DNA from: Lentibacter algarum
Lineage (GTDB): Bacteria; Pseudomonadota; Alphaproteobacteria; Rhodobacterales; Rhodobacteraceae
Reading direction: 5' to 3'
DNA: 64,000 nt
Assembly (NCBI RefSeq): GCF_040580765.1
Contig: NZ_CP158687.1
Coordinates: 1,860,001 to 1,924,000, forward strand
The notes under the pieces were generated by a model. That model was not told the DNA's origin and made no database searches. It saw only the letters and a program-made list of their open reading frames with translations. The stretch's first letter is position 1, and every line of letters begins with the position of its first letter. The position numbers and the translations under genes are program-made. Positions 1 through 9,999 of this stretch are shown piece by piece.

Positions 1-1
1 T

Positions 2-598
2 CCGAGCGAAAGCGTGACACATACCGCTGCCTCGGCCTATCTGATACGCACAGAAACAGGCCCCGCTCTTGTGATGATCGACGGCCTCACACAGCGCCTC
101 TCCCGTCCTGCCCTGCAACTCAACACCACACATTTTGCTGATCTTTCCTACTCGATCAGTGGTTTGATCTCGACGGAAGACAGAACATCCGCACAACTAC
201 GCCACTTCAACACCTTTGAAATGCTCACAACACCTGTGCATATTCAGGTCCGTACAGGGGTCAACACGGGCGTCTTTGCCGAAGAGCTACACACCCGCTT
301 TACCCAGCCGCTCTTCGCACTGGCCGCCGTTCTGCTTGGTTTTGCCTCCTTGCTTTCGGGCGGCTTTTCTCGCTTTGGCGTTTGGCGTCAAATTGTGATC
401 GCCCTCATCCTTCTGATCCTGATCAAGGCGCTTGAAAGTCTTGTGACAGAACCCGTGCTTTCCAATCCTTCTCTCTGGCCTCTGCTCTATCTACCAGCGC
501 TCTTGGGGCTCGCGATTGCCATAGCGCTCTTGGCGCGCAGCGCGGGCCAGCTGCCCTCGCTCTCCGCATGGCGTCGCAGAAAGGCCGTGCTCTCATGA
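2..598 (+). CDS. lptF: LptF, LPS export ABC transporter permease (C-terminal part)
   Basis: This is the 3' end of a gene that starts before the window; the frame is open from base 2, so the GTG at 14 is internal. LptF pairs with LptG as the inner-membrane permease of the LptBFG machine that extracts lipopolysaccharide and passes it to the periplasmic bridge. The visible part is a periplasmic stretch, then hydrophobic membrane segments (for example around FALAAVLLGFASLL and IVIALILLILI) and a basic tail, as in YjgP/YjgQ permeases. Its stop overlaps the lptG start by four bases, so the two are probably translationally coupled. The family call is strong; choosing F over G rests on order. Confidence 0.85.
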   Translation, partial: PSESVTHTAASAYLIRTETGPALVMIDGLTQRLSRPALQLNTTHFADLSYSISGLISTEDRTSAQLRHFNTFEMLTTPVHIQVRTGVNTGVFAEELHTRFTQPLFALAAVLLGFASLLSGGFSRFGVWRQIVIALILLILIKALESLVTEPVLSNPSLWPLLYLPALLGLAIAIALLARSAGQLPSLSAWRRRKAVLS

Positions 599-1692
599 TT
601 TTGCATGGCTATTTCATCCGCAAGTTTCTTGGCCTCTTCTTTGGCCTCTTGCTTCTCTTCTTTGTCTTTCAGGCGTTGATTGATCTCATCGAAACAGTCC
701 GCCGCTTTCAAGGCGCCGATGTCACCTTTTGGGGCCTGATCAGCCTGACCTTGCTGAATGTTCCCCAAGGTCTTTATCAAATCATACCCTTGGTGATGAT
801 CCTTGCCACAGTCTCGCTCTTTCTGGGTCTCGCCCGCAGCTCAGAGCTTGTTGTGGTGCGCGCCACGGGCCGTTCTGCCCTACGCGCGCTCATTGCGCCT
901 GCCAGCATGGCCTTTCTGATCGGCGTGATACTCGTCGCCATGTTCAATCCCATCGTCGCCGCAACAACCAAACGCTTTCATGACAAAAGCCAAGAGTTAC
1001 GCGATGGCAGCATCGATGTGCTCTCGCTGTCCGCAGAGGGGCTCTGGCTGCGCCAAGGCGGCGCCGAGGGGCAGACTGTAATCCGTGCAACCTCGGCCAA
1101 CCCAGACGCCACGGTCCTCTATGATGTCACCTTCCTCTCGTATGCCCCAAAAGGCGGCCCGCTCAAGCGCGTCGAAGCCGCAGAAGCTCGCCTTGAGCCA
1201 GGTGCATGGGAGTTGACCGACGCCACCGTCTGGCCGCTCTCCTCAGGCGTCAACCCTGAAGGCAGTGTGGCCCGTCACCTGACTTTGCGAATTTCGTCCA
1301 CTCTCACACAAGAGCGCATCCTTGAAAGCTTCGGCGCGCCCAGCGCCATTTCGGTTTGGGACTTACCCGCTTTCATCAAACAGCTCGACCAAGCGGGTTT
1401 CTCGACACGCCGGCATGCCGTCTGGCTTCAAATGGAGCTGGCTCAGCCGCTGTTTTTGCTCGCGATGGTCCTCGTCGGCGCGGCGTTCACCATGCGACAT
1501 GGGCGCGGTGGCGGCACAGGCCTTGCGGTTTTGGCCTCTGTTTTGCTCGGCTTTGGGCTTTACTACATTCGCAATTTCGCGCAAGTCCTTGGTGAAAATG
1601 GTCAGATTCCTGTGCTTCTGGCCGCGTGGGCGCCGCCAACCGCCTCAATTTTGCTGGCTTGGGGCTTGTTGTTGCATATGGAAGACGGGTGA
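595..1692 (+). CDS. lptG: LptG, LPS export ABC transporter permease
   Basis: Second YjgP/YjgQ-family permease of the LptBFG lipopolysaccharide extractor (365 aa). I chose the ATG at 595, which overlaps the lptF stop as ATGA; a longer frame from 568 would run into lptF coding sequence. The N-terminus (MILHGYFIRKFLGLFFGLLLLFF) is the typical first membrane helix after a short amphipathic start. A periplasmic domain follows in the middle, and three more hydrophobic helices form the C-terminal third, ending in LLAWGLLLHMEDG. lptD starts eight bases downstream, so export permeases and the outer-membrane translocon are made from one transcript. Confidence 0.92.
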   Translation: MILHGYFIRKFLGLFFGLLLLFFVFQALIDLIETVRRFQGADVTFWGLISLTLLNVPQGLYQIIPLVMILATVSLFLGLARSSELVVVRATGRSALRALIAPASMAFLIGVILVAMFNPIVAATTKRFHDKSQELRDGSIDVLSLSAEGLWLRQGGAEGQTVIRATSANPDATVLYDVTFLSYAPKGGPLKRVEAAEARLEPGAWELTDATVWPLSSGVNPEGSVARHLTLRISSTLTQERILESFGAPSAISVWDLPAFIKQLDQAGFSTRRHAVWLQMELAQPLFLLAMVLVGAAFTMRHGRGGGTGLAVLASVLLGFGLYYIRNFAQVLGENGQIPVLLAAWAPPTASILLAWGLLLHMEDG

Positions 1693-1700
1693 GAGATCGA

Positions 1701-3845
1701 ATGAAGCGCTTTTTAAGCCCTCTTGCCATCGCGCTTTGCCTCGTTCTGCCCGTTGCCGCAGAGGAGGCTGCTGGCCCAGCAATGCTTGTGGCCGATAGCG
1801 TCTATCTGGACGGAAAGACCCGCCTTGTGGCCGAGGGCCGTGTTGAGGCCCTTTCAGGCGACACACGGATCATGGCACAGAAAATTACCTATAATCGCAC
1901 GGCAGGCACACTCGCGATCGAGGGGCCCATCCGCATCGAAGAAGGCGGCAGCATTACGGTCCTTGCTTCCAGTGCTGAGATGGATGCTGGCTTCCAAAAC
2001 GCTGTCCTCAAAAGTGCGCGCGTGGTGCTTGATCAGCAAGTCCAGCTCGCCGCCTATCAGATGAACCGCGTCAACGGGCGCTACTCGCAGCTCTACAAAA
2101 CCGCTGTCACCTCATGCCGCATATGCAATGACGGAACCCCACCACTGTGGCAGATCCGCGCCCGCCGAGTGATCCACGATCAAGTCGAAAAACAGCTCTA
2201 CTTTGAAGGTGCGCAGCTGCGCGTCAAAGATGTCCCGATCTTCTACCTGCCATACCTGCGCCTGCCTGATCCAACGCTCAAACGCGCATCTGGTTTCATG
2301 ATCCCCTCGCTCAACAGCTCAACAACGCTTGGCACGGGCATCCGTATTCCGTTTTTCCTCCGTATGGGCGATCACCGCGATCTCACCATAACGCCCTACC
2401 TCAGCACCAAAGCCCGCACGCTCGAATTCACATATCGTCAGGCGTATAAACGCGGCGACATCTCCTTTGATGGGGCGATTTCACGGGATGATGAGCTTCC
2501 CGGCACAACGCGAGCGTATTTGTTTGGCGAGGGGGCTTTCTCTCTGGCCCATGACATTCAGCTCAGCTTCAATATCGAGGCGACACGCGACGATACCTTT
2601 TTGGTCGATTACGGCTATTCTTCCAAAGATCGCCTCGAAAGTGAGTTTGCCCTCAACCGCACCAAGCGCGACAGCTACTCCAGCGCAGCCTTAATACACT
2701 ACCGCTCCCTGCGCTTCGGCGAGATCAACGCAAACATCCCATCTCTGATCGCCGACATGACCCACGAGGAGCGCTTTTTCCCCCGCGCTTTGGGAGGCGA
2801 GCTGCGCATTGGCACAGAACTACATAGCCACTACCGCTATTCTGACGCAGGCACAGATACAGACAATGACGGTATCGTGGACGGACGCGATGTAACACGT
2901 CTCAACGCCGAGCTCAGCTGGCAGCGCAATTGGACCACGGCCTATGGCCTGCAGGCCAAAGTCTTCTCAGGTGTCGCCGCGGATCAGTTTTACACAGCGC
3001 AAGACACGCTCCTCTCCGCCAGTGCCAACGAGATCACCCCCATGGCCGCACTGGCCCTGCGCTGGCCAATGCAAAAGACAATGCAGAATGGCTCACACCA
3101 TATTGTGGAACCCTTTGTACAATTCGGTTGGGTCGGTGGCGAAAACCCTGATGTCGCCAATGACGAAAGCACACGCGTCGAGTTTGACGAAGGCAACTTG
3201 CTAGATCTGACGCATTTTCCAAGCAACGACCGCCGCGAGCGCGGCCGCATGCTGACTTACGGGGTCAATTGGTCCCGTACAGGGCCACACGGCTGGGACA
3301 GCACGCTGACCTTGGGCCAAATCTTGCGCCAAAAGAACCATGTCGATTTTTCGGCCTCCTCAGGCCTTGCGGGTACAAACTCCGATGTACTTGTGGCTGG
3401 CCAGCTGCGCGCACCAAGCGGCTTGGCCCTGACAGGCCGCGCGCTTTTTGATACAGATCTCGACCTGACCAAAGCCGAGGCCCGCGGTACATGGCAACAA
3501 AAGCGCTTTGGCGTCGGCGCAAGCTATGTCTGGCTTGATGCTGATGCCGATGAAGACCGCAATGATATTGTCGCAGAACTTTCACTTGATAGCCTCTACC
3601 GGTTTTCGCGCCATTGGGCTGGTACGGCCAATATGCGCTATGATGTGACCGCTGATGAGGCCGCAGAGGCGGGTATTGGCTTACAATATCAAAATGAATG
3701 CGTGAAAGTTGACCTTTCTCTCTCGCGCAGGTTTACCTCTTCCACTATTCTATCGCCAGCAACCGAAATGAGCCTGACCGTCGGGCTTCTCGGGTTTAAT
3801 GCGAGCTCGCGGGACAAGAGCTACACCCGCCAATGCAAGGACTAA
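1701..3845 (+). CDS. lptD: LptD, LPS-assembly outer-membrane protein
   Basis: Outer-membrane translocon that inserts lipopolysaccharide into the outer leaflet. The ATG at 1701 gives 714 aa with a clear signal peptide (MKRFLSPLAIALCLVLPVAAE). An OstA/LptA-like beta domain follows (about residues 30-140), then a cysteine pair in SCRIC, the marker FYLPYLRLPDPTLKRASGFMIP, and a long C-terminal beta-barrel with alternating aromatic and polar strands. It sits between lptG and a SurA-like periplasmic chaperone, the usual LptD partner set. The end overlaps the next gene by 13 bases. The family assignment is firm; disulfide topology cannot be read from here. Confidence 0.93.
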   Translation: MKRFLSPLAIALCLVLPVAAEEAAGPAMLVADSVYLDGKTRLVAEGRVEALSGDTRIMAQKITYNRTAGTLAIEGPIRIEEGGSITVLASSAEMDAGFQNAVLKSARVVLDQQVQLAAYQMNRVNGRYSQLYKTAVTSCRICNDGTPPLWQIRARRVIHDQVEKQLYFEGAQLRVKDVPIFYLPYLRLPDPTLKRASGFMIPSLNSSTTLGTGIRIPFFLRMGDHRDLTITPYLSTKARTLEFTYRQAYKRGDISFDGAISRDDELPGTTRAYLFGEGAFSLAHDIQLSFNIEATRDDTFLVDYGYSSKDRLESEFALNRTKRDSYSSAALIHYRSLRFGEINANIPSLIADMTHEERFFPRALGGELRIGTELHSHYRYSDAGTDTDNDGIVDGRDVTRLNAELSWQRNWTTAYGLQAKVFSGVAADQFYTAQDTLLSASANEITPMAALALRWPMQKTMQNGSHHIVEPFVQFGWVGGENPDVANDESTRVEFDEGNLLDLTHFPSNDRRERGRMLTYGVNWSRTGPHGWDSTLTLGQILRQKNHVDFSASSGLAGTNSDVLVAGQLRAPSGLALTGRALFDTDLDLTKAEARGTWQQKRFGVGASYVWLDADADEDRNDIVAELSLDSLYRFSRHWAGTANMRYDVTADEAAEAGIGLQYQNECVKVDLSLSRRFTSSTILSPATEMSLTVGLLGFNASSRDKSYTRQCKD

Positions 3846-5080
3846 AACTGATGATCATGCGTTCACCGCTCCAATCGCTCCTCTTTATCTGCCTTGCGCT
3901 TGGCCTCACGCTTGCCAGCATGGCCAAAGCGCAAAACCTCTTCGCGCCTGCAATAAAAGTGCATGACAAAGTGATCACCCAGTTTGATCTGGACCAGCGC
4001 GCACGGATGCTGACGCTCTTCCGCTCGCCTGGCGATGCCACAAAAGAGGCTCGTATCCAGCTTATCGAAGAGCGCCTGAAGCTAGATGCAGCGCAGTCCT
4101 TCGGTGTTGTGCCCGACCGTGAAGAAGTACTCGTCGGCATGGAAGAATTTGCCGCCCGCGCCAATATGAGCAACGAGCAGTTCCTACGCGCTCTCAAAGG
4201 GGGCGGCGTCGAAGAGCAAACGTTCCGCGAATTTGTGACATCAGGCGTGGCTTGGCGCACGCTCGTGCGCGCCCGCTTCGGCCCAAAGGTCGAAGTCGGT
4301 GACAGTGATATCGACCAAGCCCTTACCTCCGCAGCCACTGGGGCTGGCAACATTCGCGTTCTCCTCTCGGAGATCATCTTACCCGCCCCGCCCCAAGAGG
4401 CAGCCGCAGCTCAGGCACGTGCCAACGAGCTTTCACAAATCAAAACAGAAGGCGCATTTGCAGCTGCAGCCCGCAAATACTCTGCAACAGCCAGCCGTGG
4501 TCGTGGTGGCAAGCTTGACTGGATGCCCCTTTCCAACCTGCCGCCTGCCCTGCACCCGATCATCCTTGGCCTCGCACGCGGGCAAGTGACAGACCCGATC
4601 CCAATCAATGGTGGCATCGCTCTCTTTCAGATGCGTGGTATCGAAGAGGGCACAGTGGCGGCACCCGAGTTTTCTGCCATTGAATATGCAGCCTATTACA
4701 TTGCAGGCGGACGCAGCCCCGAGGCCTTTGCAACTGCCAAAAAAATCAAAAACCGCGCTGACACATGCGATGATCTTTACGGCATCGCCAAAGGACAGCC
4801 CGAGGAAGTGCTTGAGCGCGGCTCTAAAGCGCCCGCCGATATCCCCACGGACATCGCTCTTGAGCTTGCTAAGCTCGACAAACACGAAGTGTCCACAGCG
4901 CTCACCCGCGCCGATGGCCAAACCCTCGTCTTCCTTATGCTCTGTGGCCGCACGCCCAAGCAGACCGAGGACTTGGATCGCGGCCAAATCGGGTTGAGCC
5001 TGCAAAACCGCCGCCTTGGCAGCTATGCCGACAGCTACCTCGCCCAGCTGCGCGCCGAGGCACGGATCATTGAATACTAA
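3833..5080 (+). CDS. surA: SurA-like periplasmic peptidyl-prolyl isomerase/chaperone
   Basis: Secreted parvulin-type foldase, 415 aa from the ATG at 3833; ATGs at 3851 and 3857 are equally plausible because the signal peptide (RSPLQSLLFICLALGLTLASMAKAQ) begins after them. The SurA N-terminal chaperone region occupies about residues 35-170, with the segment VHDKVITQFDLDQRARML typical of the family. A single rotamase domain follows (RVLLSEIILPAP through DPIPINGGIALFQMRGI). SurA helps LptD and other barrels fold, which fits its place directly after lptD. The C-terminus is longer than a minimal parvulin and less conserved. I infer periplasmic location from the signal peptide. Confidence 0.88.
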   Translation: MQGLKLMIMRSPLQSLLFICLALGLTLASMAKAQNLFAPAIKVHDKVITQFDLDQRARMLTLFRSPGDATKEARIQLIEERLKLDAAQSFGVVPDREEVLVGMEEFAARANMSNEQFLRALKGGGVEEQTFREFVTSGVAWRTLVRARFGPKVEVGDSDIDQALTSAATGAGNIRVLLSEIILPAPPQEAAAAQARANELSQIKTEGAFAAAARKYSATASRGRGGKLDWMPLSNLPPALHPIILGLARGQVTDPIPINGGIALFQMRGIEEGTVAAPEFSAIEYAAYYIAGGRSPEAFATAKKIKNRADTCDDLYGIAKGQPEEVLERGSKAPADIPTDIALELAKLDKHEVSTALTRADGQTLVFLMLCGRTPKQTEDLDRGQIGLSLQNRRLGSYADSYLAQLRAEARIIEY

Positions 5081-6044
5081 GCCCGTCGCGCTCACCTGTG
5101 GCGAACCCGCCGGCATTGGACCAGAGCTTGCGCCAATGCTCTGGGACGCCCTCAAAGACGAGCTCAGCTTTTTTCTGATCGGCGATGCATCGCATCTCCC
5201 CGAGGGTAGCCCCTATGTCGAAATCAGCGCGCCGTGGGAGGCGCCTGCCGCCATGGCGCAGGGCCTGCCTGTTCTGCCTCTGCCGATGGGCGCGCCGCGC
5301 GTTGCGGGCATACCCAACCCTGCCCATGCGGCTGGCGTGATCGCCTCTATTGAGCGTGGTGTAGCGCTCGTAAAGTCAGGCGAAGCTGGTGCGCTCTGTA
5401 CGCTACCGATCCATAAAAAAGCTCTCAAAGACGGCGCCTCTTTTGCTTTTCCGGGCCATACCGAATTCCTCGCTCATCTCGCGGGGGTGGAGCATGTGGT
5501 GATGATGCTGGCCAGCCCTGCGCTGCGTGTCGTCCCCGCCACGATCCATATCGCACTCGCCGATGTCCCAAAGGCACTGACGCCGCACAGCCTGCGCAGA
5601 ACCCTCGAAATCACCAACGCTGCCCTAAGCTCACAGTTTCATATCGCCGCGCCGCGTCTTGCTGTAGCTGGGCTCAACCCGCATGCAGGCGAAGGCGGAA
5701 CGATGGGGCCTGAGGAGATCACATGGATCGCGCCTCTTCTGGAGGAGCTGCGCCGCACAGGCCTTGATATCGCAGGCCCCCTGCCCGCCGATACCATGTT
5801 TCACGCAGCAGCCCGCGCGCGCTATGACGCCGCCATCTGCATGTACCACGACCAAGCCCTCATCCCGATCAAAACGCTCGATTTTGACCGCGGCGTCAAC
5901 GTGACACTCGGCCTGCCTTTCGTGCGCACGTCACCTGACCACGGGACAGCCTTTGACATCGCGGGACAAGGCCTCGCCAATCCAAGCTCCAGTATAGAAG
6001 CCCTGCGCCTAGCGTGGGCCATGGCCAAAGGCACTGCCACATGA
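5070..6044 (+). CDS. pdxA: PdxA, 4-hydroxythreonine-4-phosphate dehydrogenase
   Basis: NAD-dependent enzyme of the DXP-dependent pyridoxal phosphate pathway, oxidising 4-phosphohydroxy-L-threonine. I start it at TTG 5070 (324 aa), overlapping the surA-like stop, because homology-like sequence begins at once with [16 protein letters not shown] and a GAGG lies nine bases upstream. An upstream ATG at 5016 would add 18 unlikely residues. Family marks: [16 protein letters not shown], and [40 protein letters not shown] near the C-terminus, which carry metal-binding and substrate residues. The pdxA-rsmA pairing is common in Proteobacteria and supports the call. Confidence 0.93.
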   Translation: MNTKPVALTCGEPAGIGPELAPMLWDALKDELSFFLIGDASHLPEGSPYVEISAPWEAPAAMAQGLPVLPLPMGAPRVAGIPNPAHAAGVIASIERGVALVKSGEAGALCTLPIHKKALKDGASFAFPGHTEFLAHLAGVEHVVMMLASPALRVVPATIHIALADVPKALTPHSLRRTLEITNAALSSQFHIAAPRLAVAGLNPHAGEGGTMGPEEITWIAPLLEELRRTGLDIAGPLPADTMFHAAARARYDAAICMYHDQALIPIKTLDFDRGVNVTLGLPFVRTSPDHGTAFDIAGQGLANPSSSIEALRLAWAMAKGTAT

Positions 6045-6883
6045 CCCAGATCGATACCCTCCCCCCCCTGCGCGCCGTCATTGCCAATCACGGCCTGTCG
6101 GCCAGAAAATCCTTGGGCCAAAACTTCCTGCTGGATCTCAACCTCACCGCCAAGATCGCCCGCCATGTCGGAGATCTGTCTCAAAGTGATGTCCTTGAAA
6201 TCGGCCCAGGGCCAGGAGGCCTCACCCGTGGTTTGCTGTCTGAAGGCGCGCGCCGTGTGCTTGCCATCGAAAAAGACAGCCGCTGCATCCCTGCACTAGA
6301 AGAGATCGCAGCAGCTTACGACGGTCGCCTCACAGTGATCGAAGGCGACGCCCTCGAAGTCGACCCTCTCACGCATCTGCAAAAGCCAATCCAGATCGCC
6401 GCCAACTTGCCCTATAACATTGGTACAGAACTGCTCGTGCGCTGGCTCACCCCCCCTGAGTGGCCCCCCTTTTGGGACAGCCTAACGCTCATGTTCCAAC
6501 GCGAAGTCGCCGAGCGTATCGTCGCCAAGCCTGGCTCCAAGGCCTACGGGCGCCTTGCCCTCTTGGCCCAGTGGCGCTCTGATGCAGCAATTGTGCTCAA
6601 CTTGCCGCCAGAGGCCTTCACACCGCCGCCCAAAGTCAGCAGCGCAGTCGTGCATATCAAAGCTCTTGAAAAGCCACGCTTTGAGGCCGATGCAAAGACT
6701 CTGGAGCGCGTCGTCGCCAAAGCCTTCAATCAGCGCCGCAAAATGCTGCGCGCCGCGCTCAAAGGCCTCGCGCCTGATCTCGAAGACAGACTCCTCGCCG
6801 CAGGCATCAAGCCCACAGACCGCGCCGAAGTCATTGGCCTTGAGCAGTTCTGCGCCCTCGCGCGCGCCATCAAAGCTCCCTAA
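6041..6883 (+). CDS. rsmA: RsmA (KsgA), 16S rRNA dimethyladenosine transferase
   Basis: Dimethylates two adjacent adenosines near the 3' end of 16S rRNA during small-subunit maturation. The ATG at 6041 overlaps the pdxA stop (ATGA) and gives 280 aa. Visible motifs: the N-terminal SLGQNFL, the SAM-binding loop [12 protein letters not shown] near residue 55, and the target-adenine motif NLPYN near residue 118. The C-terminal helical domain contains the typical [14 protein letters not shown]. It is the last gene of the lpt-surA-pdxA operon and is followed by a strong terminator. A run of eight C lies in codons 7-10 (6061-6068). Confidence 0.95.
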   Translation: MTQIDTLPPLRAVIANHGLSARKSLGQNFLLDLNLTAKIARHVGDLSQSDVLEIGPGPGGLTRGLLSEGARRVLAIEKDSRCIPALEEIAAAYDGRLTVIEGDALEVDPLTHLQKPIQIAANLPYNIGTELLVRWLTPPEWPPFWDSLTLMFQREVAERIVAKPGSKAYGRLALLAQWRSDAAIVLNLPPEAFTPPPKVSSAVVHIKALEKPRFEADAKTLERVVAKAFNQRRKMLRAALKGLAPDLEDRLLAAGIKPTDRAEVIGLEQFCALARAIKAP

Positions 6884-6904
6884 GTCTAAGCGCCCAAAAA
6901 GAAA

Positions 6905-6929
6905 AAACCCCGCGTCGGGCGCGGGGTTT
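6905..6929. terminator. Bidirectional intrinsic terminator between rsmA and the DUF4167 gene
   Basis: Inverted repeat AAACCCCGCG / CGCGGGGTTT with a five-base loop (6915-6919). A T-rich stretch follows on the plus strand and an A-rich stretch precedes it, so it can stop both rsmA and the convergent gene. Confidence 0.85.
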
Positions 6930-6934
6930 CTTGT

Positions 6935-7567
6935 TTATTCTGCTGCTTGTGAACCGCTGTCCTCTGACGGCGTGTCCTCTTTTTTGCGTCGTGGCTTGCG
7001 CACCCGCTTGGGCTTTTCAGCCGCGCTCTCGGGCGTCTCGACAAGGCCGCTGTCTTCTGGTGGACGCATCATTTCAAGCTGCGCAATTTCGGGCTGCGGC
7101 GTATGCTCTGGCTGTGGCGCGTCTTGGGCGTCACTCACAGGGGCTGCACGGCGCGGCTTGCGCTGCATCTCGCGTGGCTCTCTGGGTTCGCGCGGCTCTG
7201 CACCGCCAGCGTTGCTTTCACGCTCTTGGCGCTCACGGCGTTCGGCCGCTTCGCGGTCACGCTCAGCCTGACGCTCACGGTTTTGTTGCTCTTGAAGCTC
7301 GCGTTTGGCGTTTTCTTCAACCATGGCTTCGCTCAGCATCCGCTGATAATGCTCTGCATGCTGCTGAAACGCTTCGGTTGCGACACGGTCGCCCGCAAGC
7401 TGCGCATCGCGCGCAAGCTGGTTGTATTTCTCAATGATCTGCTGTGGCGTGCCACGCACTTTGCCTTCTGGCCCCGAGCTGTCAAACACACGGTTTACAA
7501 TATTGCCGGATGGCCGGTTGTTGTTCCGGTTATTCTTTGATCGCGAACGCGATTTAGATGATCTCAT
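6935..7567 (-). CDS. DUF4167 domain protein
   Basis: A 210-aa protein starting MRSSKSRSRSKNNRNNNRP, the very basic Arg/Asn/Ser-rich N-terminus of DUF4167 proteins found across Alphaproteobacteria. The conserved core covers about residues 15-90 (VFDSSGPEGKVRGTPQQIIEKYNQLARDAQLAGDRVATEAFQQHAEHYQRML). After that comes a highly charged coiled-coil-like region rich in Glu, Arg and Gln, then a Pro/Glu/Lys low-complexity tail. I chose ATG 7567 over an upstream start at 7627 because family members begin here. Function is unknown; the basic N-terminus suggests nucleic-acid binding, but that is inference. It lies downstream of prfA-prmC on the same strand. Confidence 0.85.
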   Translation of the reverse strand: MRSSKSRSRSKNNRNNNRPSGNIVNRVFDSSGPEGKVRGTPQQIIEKYNQLARDAQLAGDRVATEAFQQHAEHYQRMLSEAMVEENAKRELQEQQNRERQAERDREAAERRERQERESNAGGAEPREPREPREMQRKPRRAAPVSDAQDAPQPEHTPQPEIAQLEMMRPPEDSGLVETPESAAEKPKRVRKPRRKKEDTPSEDSGSQAAE

Positions 7568-7763
7568 GTTTATAGAGCCTGAGCTTGTTAATTGGCCTTT
7601 GTTTGATCTGCGGCGTACGAAACGCACTTGCTACAAATCCAAAGATTTCTGGCTTGGGTATATGCGGGACCGTCCTAAAGACATCCACCGCTCATGCCCC
7701 CAATAACCATGTAAACACATGTTTCACAAGGCCCAAAAGAGCCGAATACGTGCAAAATGCCCT

Positions 7764-8612
7764 CTAAGCAGGCCGAATACCCAAAACTACCCGCTCTCGC
7801 CCATCCAGATCAGGCAAAATTTGCACAGCCTCAAGCCCCGCCGCGCCCATCAGTGCGGCCACATCCGCGCCCTGTGTCGGGCCGATTTCAACAATCAAAC
7901 GCCCGCTTGGCGCTAGGAACTCCACCGCGCGCTCACAAATCTTACGATAGGCGCTCAGCCCGTCAGCCTCATCTGTCAGCGCCATCCGTGGCTCATAGCC
8001 CAGCTCCGGTGCGAGGGCGGCCATTTCCTCGAGCGCAATATAGGGCGGGTTTGACACGATCAGATCATAAGGCCCACGCGCCTGTGAAAGCCCATCATAC
8101 CAATCTGAAAGACAGCTGCCCGCACGCGCCTCAAGACCAAGAGCCGCTCGGTTCAATGCAAAAATCTCAAGCGCAGCTGCCGAAAGATCAGCTCCAACCC
8201 CGCGCGCGCTGGCCTGTTCACAGAGCAGCGTGAGCAAAATACATCCCGAGCCTGTTCCAAGATCAAGAACCCGCTCAAACGGACGCTCCAGCGCAGCCAG
8301 AACAAGAGCCTCCGTCTCAGGGCGCGGATCGAGCACATCGGCAGTGACGCTAAATGCGCGGCCAAAGAAGGCCCGACGCCCAATGAGATGCGAGACAGGT
8401 TCACGCGCCATCCGCCGCACCACAAGCGTTTCAAAGGCCGCCGCGGCCGCGGCTGGCAACTCATCTTGCAAATGCAGCGTCATCCGCGCCGCTTCAATGC
8501 CGAGAACATGTGCCATCAAAAGGCGCAGATCACGTGCACCTCCCTCGATCCCTGCTTCCGAAAGCGCCTTGCCACCCGCGCGCAGCGCCGCAGTCACAGT
8601 GGCTCCGCTCAC
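7764..8612 (-). CDS. prmC: PrmC (HemK), release-factor glutamine methyltransferase
   Basis: SAM-dependent methyltransferase that N5-methylates the glutamine of the GGQ motif in RF1 and RF2. It has 282 aa. The SAM loop [13 protein letters not shown] is at about residues 116-127 and the catalytic NPPY motif at 188-191. The N-terminal helical release-factor-binding domain precedes the segment [14 protein letters not shown]. Its start overlaps the stop of prfA by four bases, so enzyme and substrate are co-translated, the standard arrangement. Confidence 0.95.
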   Translation of the reverse strand: MSGATVTAALRAGGKALSEAGIEGGARDLRLLMAHVLGIEAARMTLHLQDELPAAAAAAFETLVVRRMAREPVSHLIGRRAFFGRAFSVTADVLDPRPETEALVLAALERPFERVLDLGTGSGCILLTLLCEQASARGVGADLSAAALEIFALNRAALGLEARAGSCLSDWYDGLSQARGPYDLIVSNPPYIALEEMAALAPELGYEPRMALTDEADGLSAYRKICERAVEFLAPSGRLIVEIGPTQGADVAALMGAAGLEAVQILPDLDGRERVVLGIRPA

Positions 8613-9658
8613 CCGTTCATCTCCGCAAGAAGTCGTGATTGATGATCTGCAATCAGCGCATCAATGGTTTCATCAAGATCGCCCTGCATCACAGCCCCAA
8701 GGCTGTACAGCGTCAATCCAATACGATGATCTGTCATCCGCCCCTGCGGAAAATTGTAAGTTCTGATCCGCTCTGAGCGGTCGCCCGAACCAACCTGCTC
8801 GGCACGGCTGGCGCTGCGTTCGTCATGGACTTTCTGACGCTCCAGATCAAACAGCCTTGTTTTGAGGACTTGCATGGCAATCTCTCGGTTGCGGTGCTGG
8901 CTCTTCTCTGAAGAGGTCACAACCAGACCGCTGGGAATATGGGTGATGCGCACCGCCGAGTCGGTCGTGTTCACATGCTGCCCGCCCGCGCCACTCGCGC
9001 GCATTGTGTCGATCCTGATGTCATTGGTGTTGATGACGATGTCGACGTCTTCCGCCTCAGGCAAAACCGCCACTGTGGCAGCTGAGGTGTGGATACGTCC
9101 GCCACTTTCCGTCTCAGGCACACGTTGCACGCGGTGCACGCCACTCTCAAACTTCAGCCGAGCAAACACATCTTGCCCAGCCACACGCACAACAGCCTCC
9201 TTGACCCCGCCAAGCTCGCTCACGCTCTCTTCAAGTATCTCGAATTTCCAGCCGCGCGCCTCCGAGTAGCGCTGATACATGCGCAGCAAATCGCCTGCAA
9301 AAAGCGCGGCCTCGTCTCCGCCCGTCCCGGGTCGAATTTCAATGAGCGCAGGTCGCCCATCCGCCGAATCCTTGGGCAAAAGCGAAAGCTGCAAAGCCGC
9401 CTCAGCCTCTGGCAAGCGCGCCCGCAAGGCGGGCAGCTCTTCTTCGGCCAGCGCCTTCATTTCAGGGTCAGCGAGCATCTCTTTGGCCTCGGCCAAATCT
9501 GCAAGCAGCGTGCGGTAGCTTTCGATTTCCTCGACCACAGGGCGCAGATCGGAATATTCCTTGGCCAAAGCAGCAATGTCCCCGCCCCCTTCGGCCATCT
9601 TGGCCTCAAGGAATTGGAAACGCTGAATGATCTGTTCTAAACGCTCTGAAGGAACCAT
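8609..9658 (-). CDS. prfA: Peptide chain release factor 1
   Basis: RF1 recognises UAA and UAG stop codons and triggers peptidyl-tRNA hydrolysis. The protein has 349 aa. The stop-codon tripeptide position reads PET (residues 181-183), matching the PxT of RF1 rather than the SPF of RF2. The catalytic GGQ is at residues 225-227 in [16 protein letters not shown]. The N-terminal coiled region and the acidic [11 protein letters not shown] segment are also typical. It is immediately upstream of prmC. Confidence 0.96.
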   Translation of the reverse strand: MVPSERLEQIIQRFQFLEAKMAEGGGDIAALAKEYSDLRPVVEEIESYRTLLADLAEAKEMLADPEMKALAEEELPALRARLPEAEAALQLSLLPKDSADGRPALIEIRPGTGGDEAALFAGDLLRMYQRYSEARGWKFEILEESVSELGGVKEAVVRVAGQDVFARLKFESGVHRVQRVPETESGGRIHTSAATVAVLPEAEDVDIVINTNDIRIDTMRASGAGGQHVNTTDSAVRITHIPSGLVVTSSEKSQHRNREIAMQVLKTRLFDLERQKVHDERSASRAEQVGSGDRSERIRTYNFPQGRMTDHRIGLTLYSLGAVMQGDLDETIDALIADHQSRLLAEMNG

Positions 9659-9685
9659 GGCTCCGATGTGCGGTATTCAGCCCGC

Positions 9686-9714
9686 TTGGTCAAGCGCCGA
9701 CTTGATGCTATACT
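9686..9714 (+). promoter_or_regulatory. Putative sigma70-type promoter reading into the small secreted protein gene
   Basis: TTGGTC at 9686-9691, a 17-base spacer, then TATACT at 9709-9714. Only six bases separate the -10 box from the ATG at 9721, so transcription would begin at or next to the start codon, and no ribosome binding site is visible. This suggests a leaderless mRNA. It is a pattern match only. Confidence 0.5.
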
Positions 9715-9720
9715 TGCCCC

Positions 9721-9999
9721 ATGACGCGCCTTGCCATCTTCCTTATGGCCCTCGCGGCCCCCACTTTTGCCGATCAAAACATCGGCGGCAAAGTGATTGA
9801 TTGCTATTGCACAGACACCGCAGGCGCACGCGTCGAACTTGGAGAAAGCATATGTCTTCAGGTCGGCGGGCGTATGTTTACCGCCCAATGCCAGATGTCG
9901 CTCAACGTCCCGATGTGGCGCGAAACATCGGATGGCTGCATGAGCTCACAGCTTCAGATCAGTGAGCCAGTTGCGAATGCGAGCCTGATTGACTCCTAG
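9721..9999 (+). CDS. Small secreted cysteine-containing protein, function unknown
   Basis: A 92-aa product with a clear signal peptide (MTRLAIFLMALAAPTFA) and a mature part of about 75 residues. The mature part holds five cysteines (CYC, ICLQVGG, QCQMS, DGCMSS), likely disulfide-bonded in the periplasm. The pattern KVIDCYCTD...RVELGESICLQVGGR...AQC looks like a small conserved alphaproteobacterial family, but I cannot name it. The 3' end overlaps the convergent DUF1499 gene by 54 bases. A -10-like TATACT ends six bases before the ATG, suggesting leaderless translation. Confidence 0.7.
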   Translation: MTRLAIFLMALAAPTFADQNIGGKVIDCYCTDTAGARVELGESICLQVGGRMFTAQCQMSLNVPMWRETSDGCMSSQLQISEPVANASLIDS

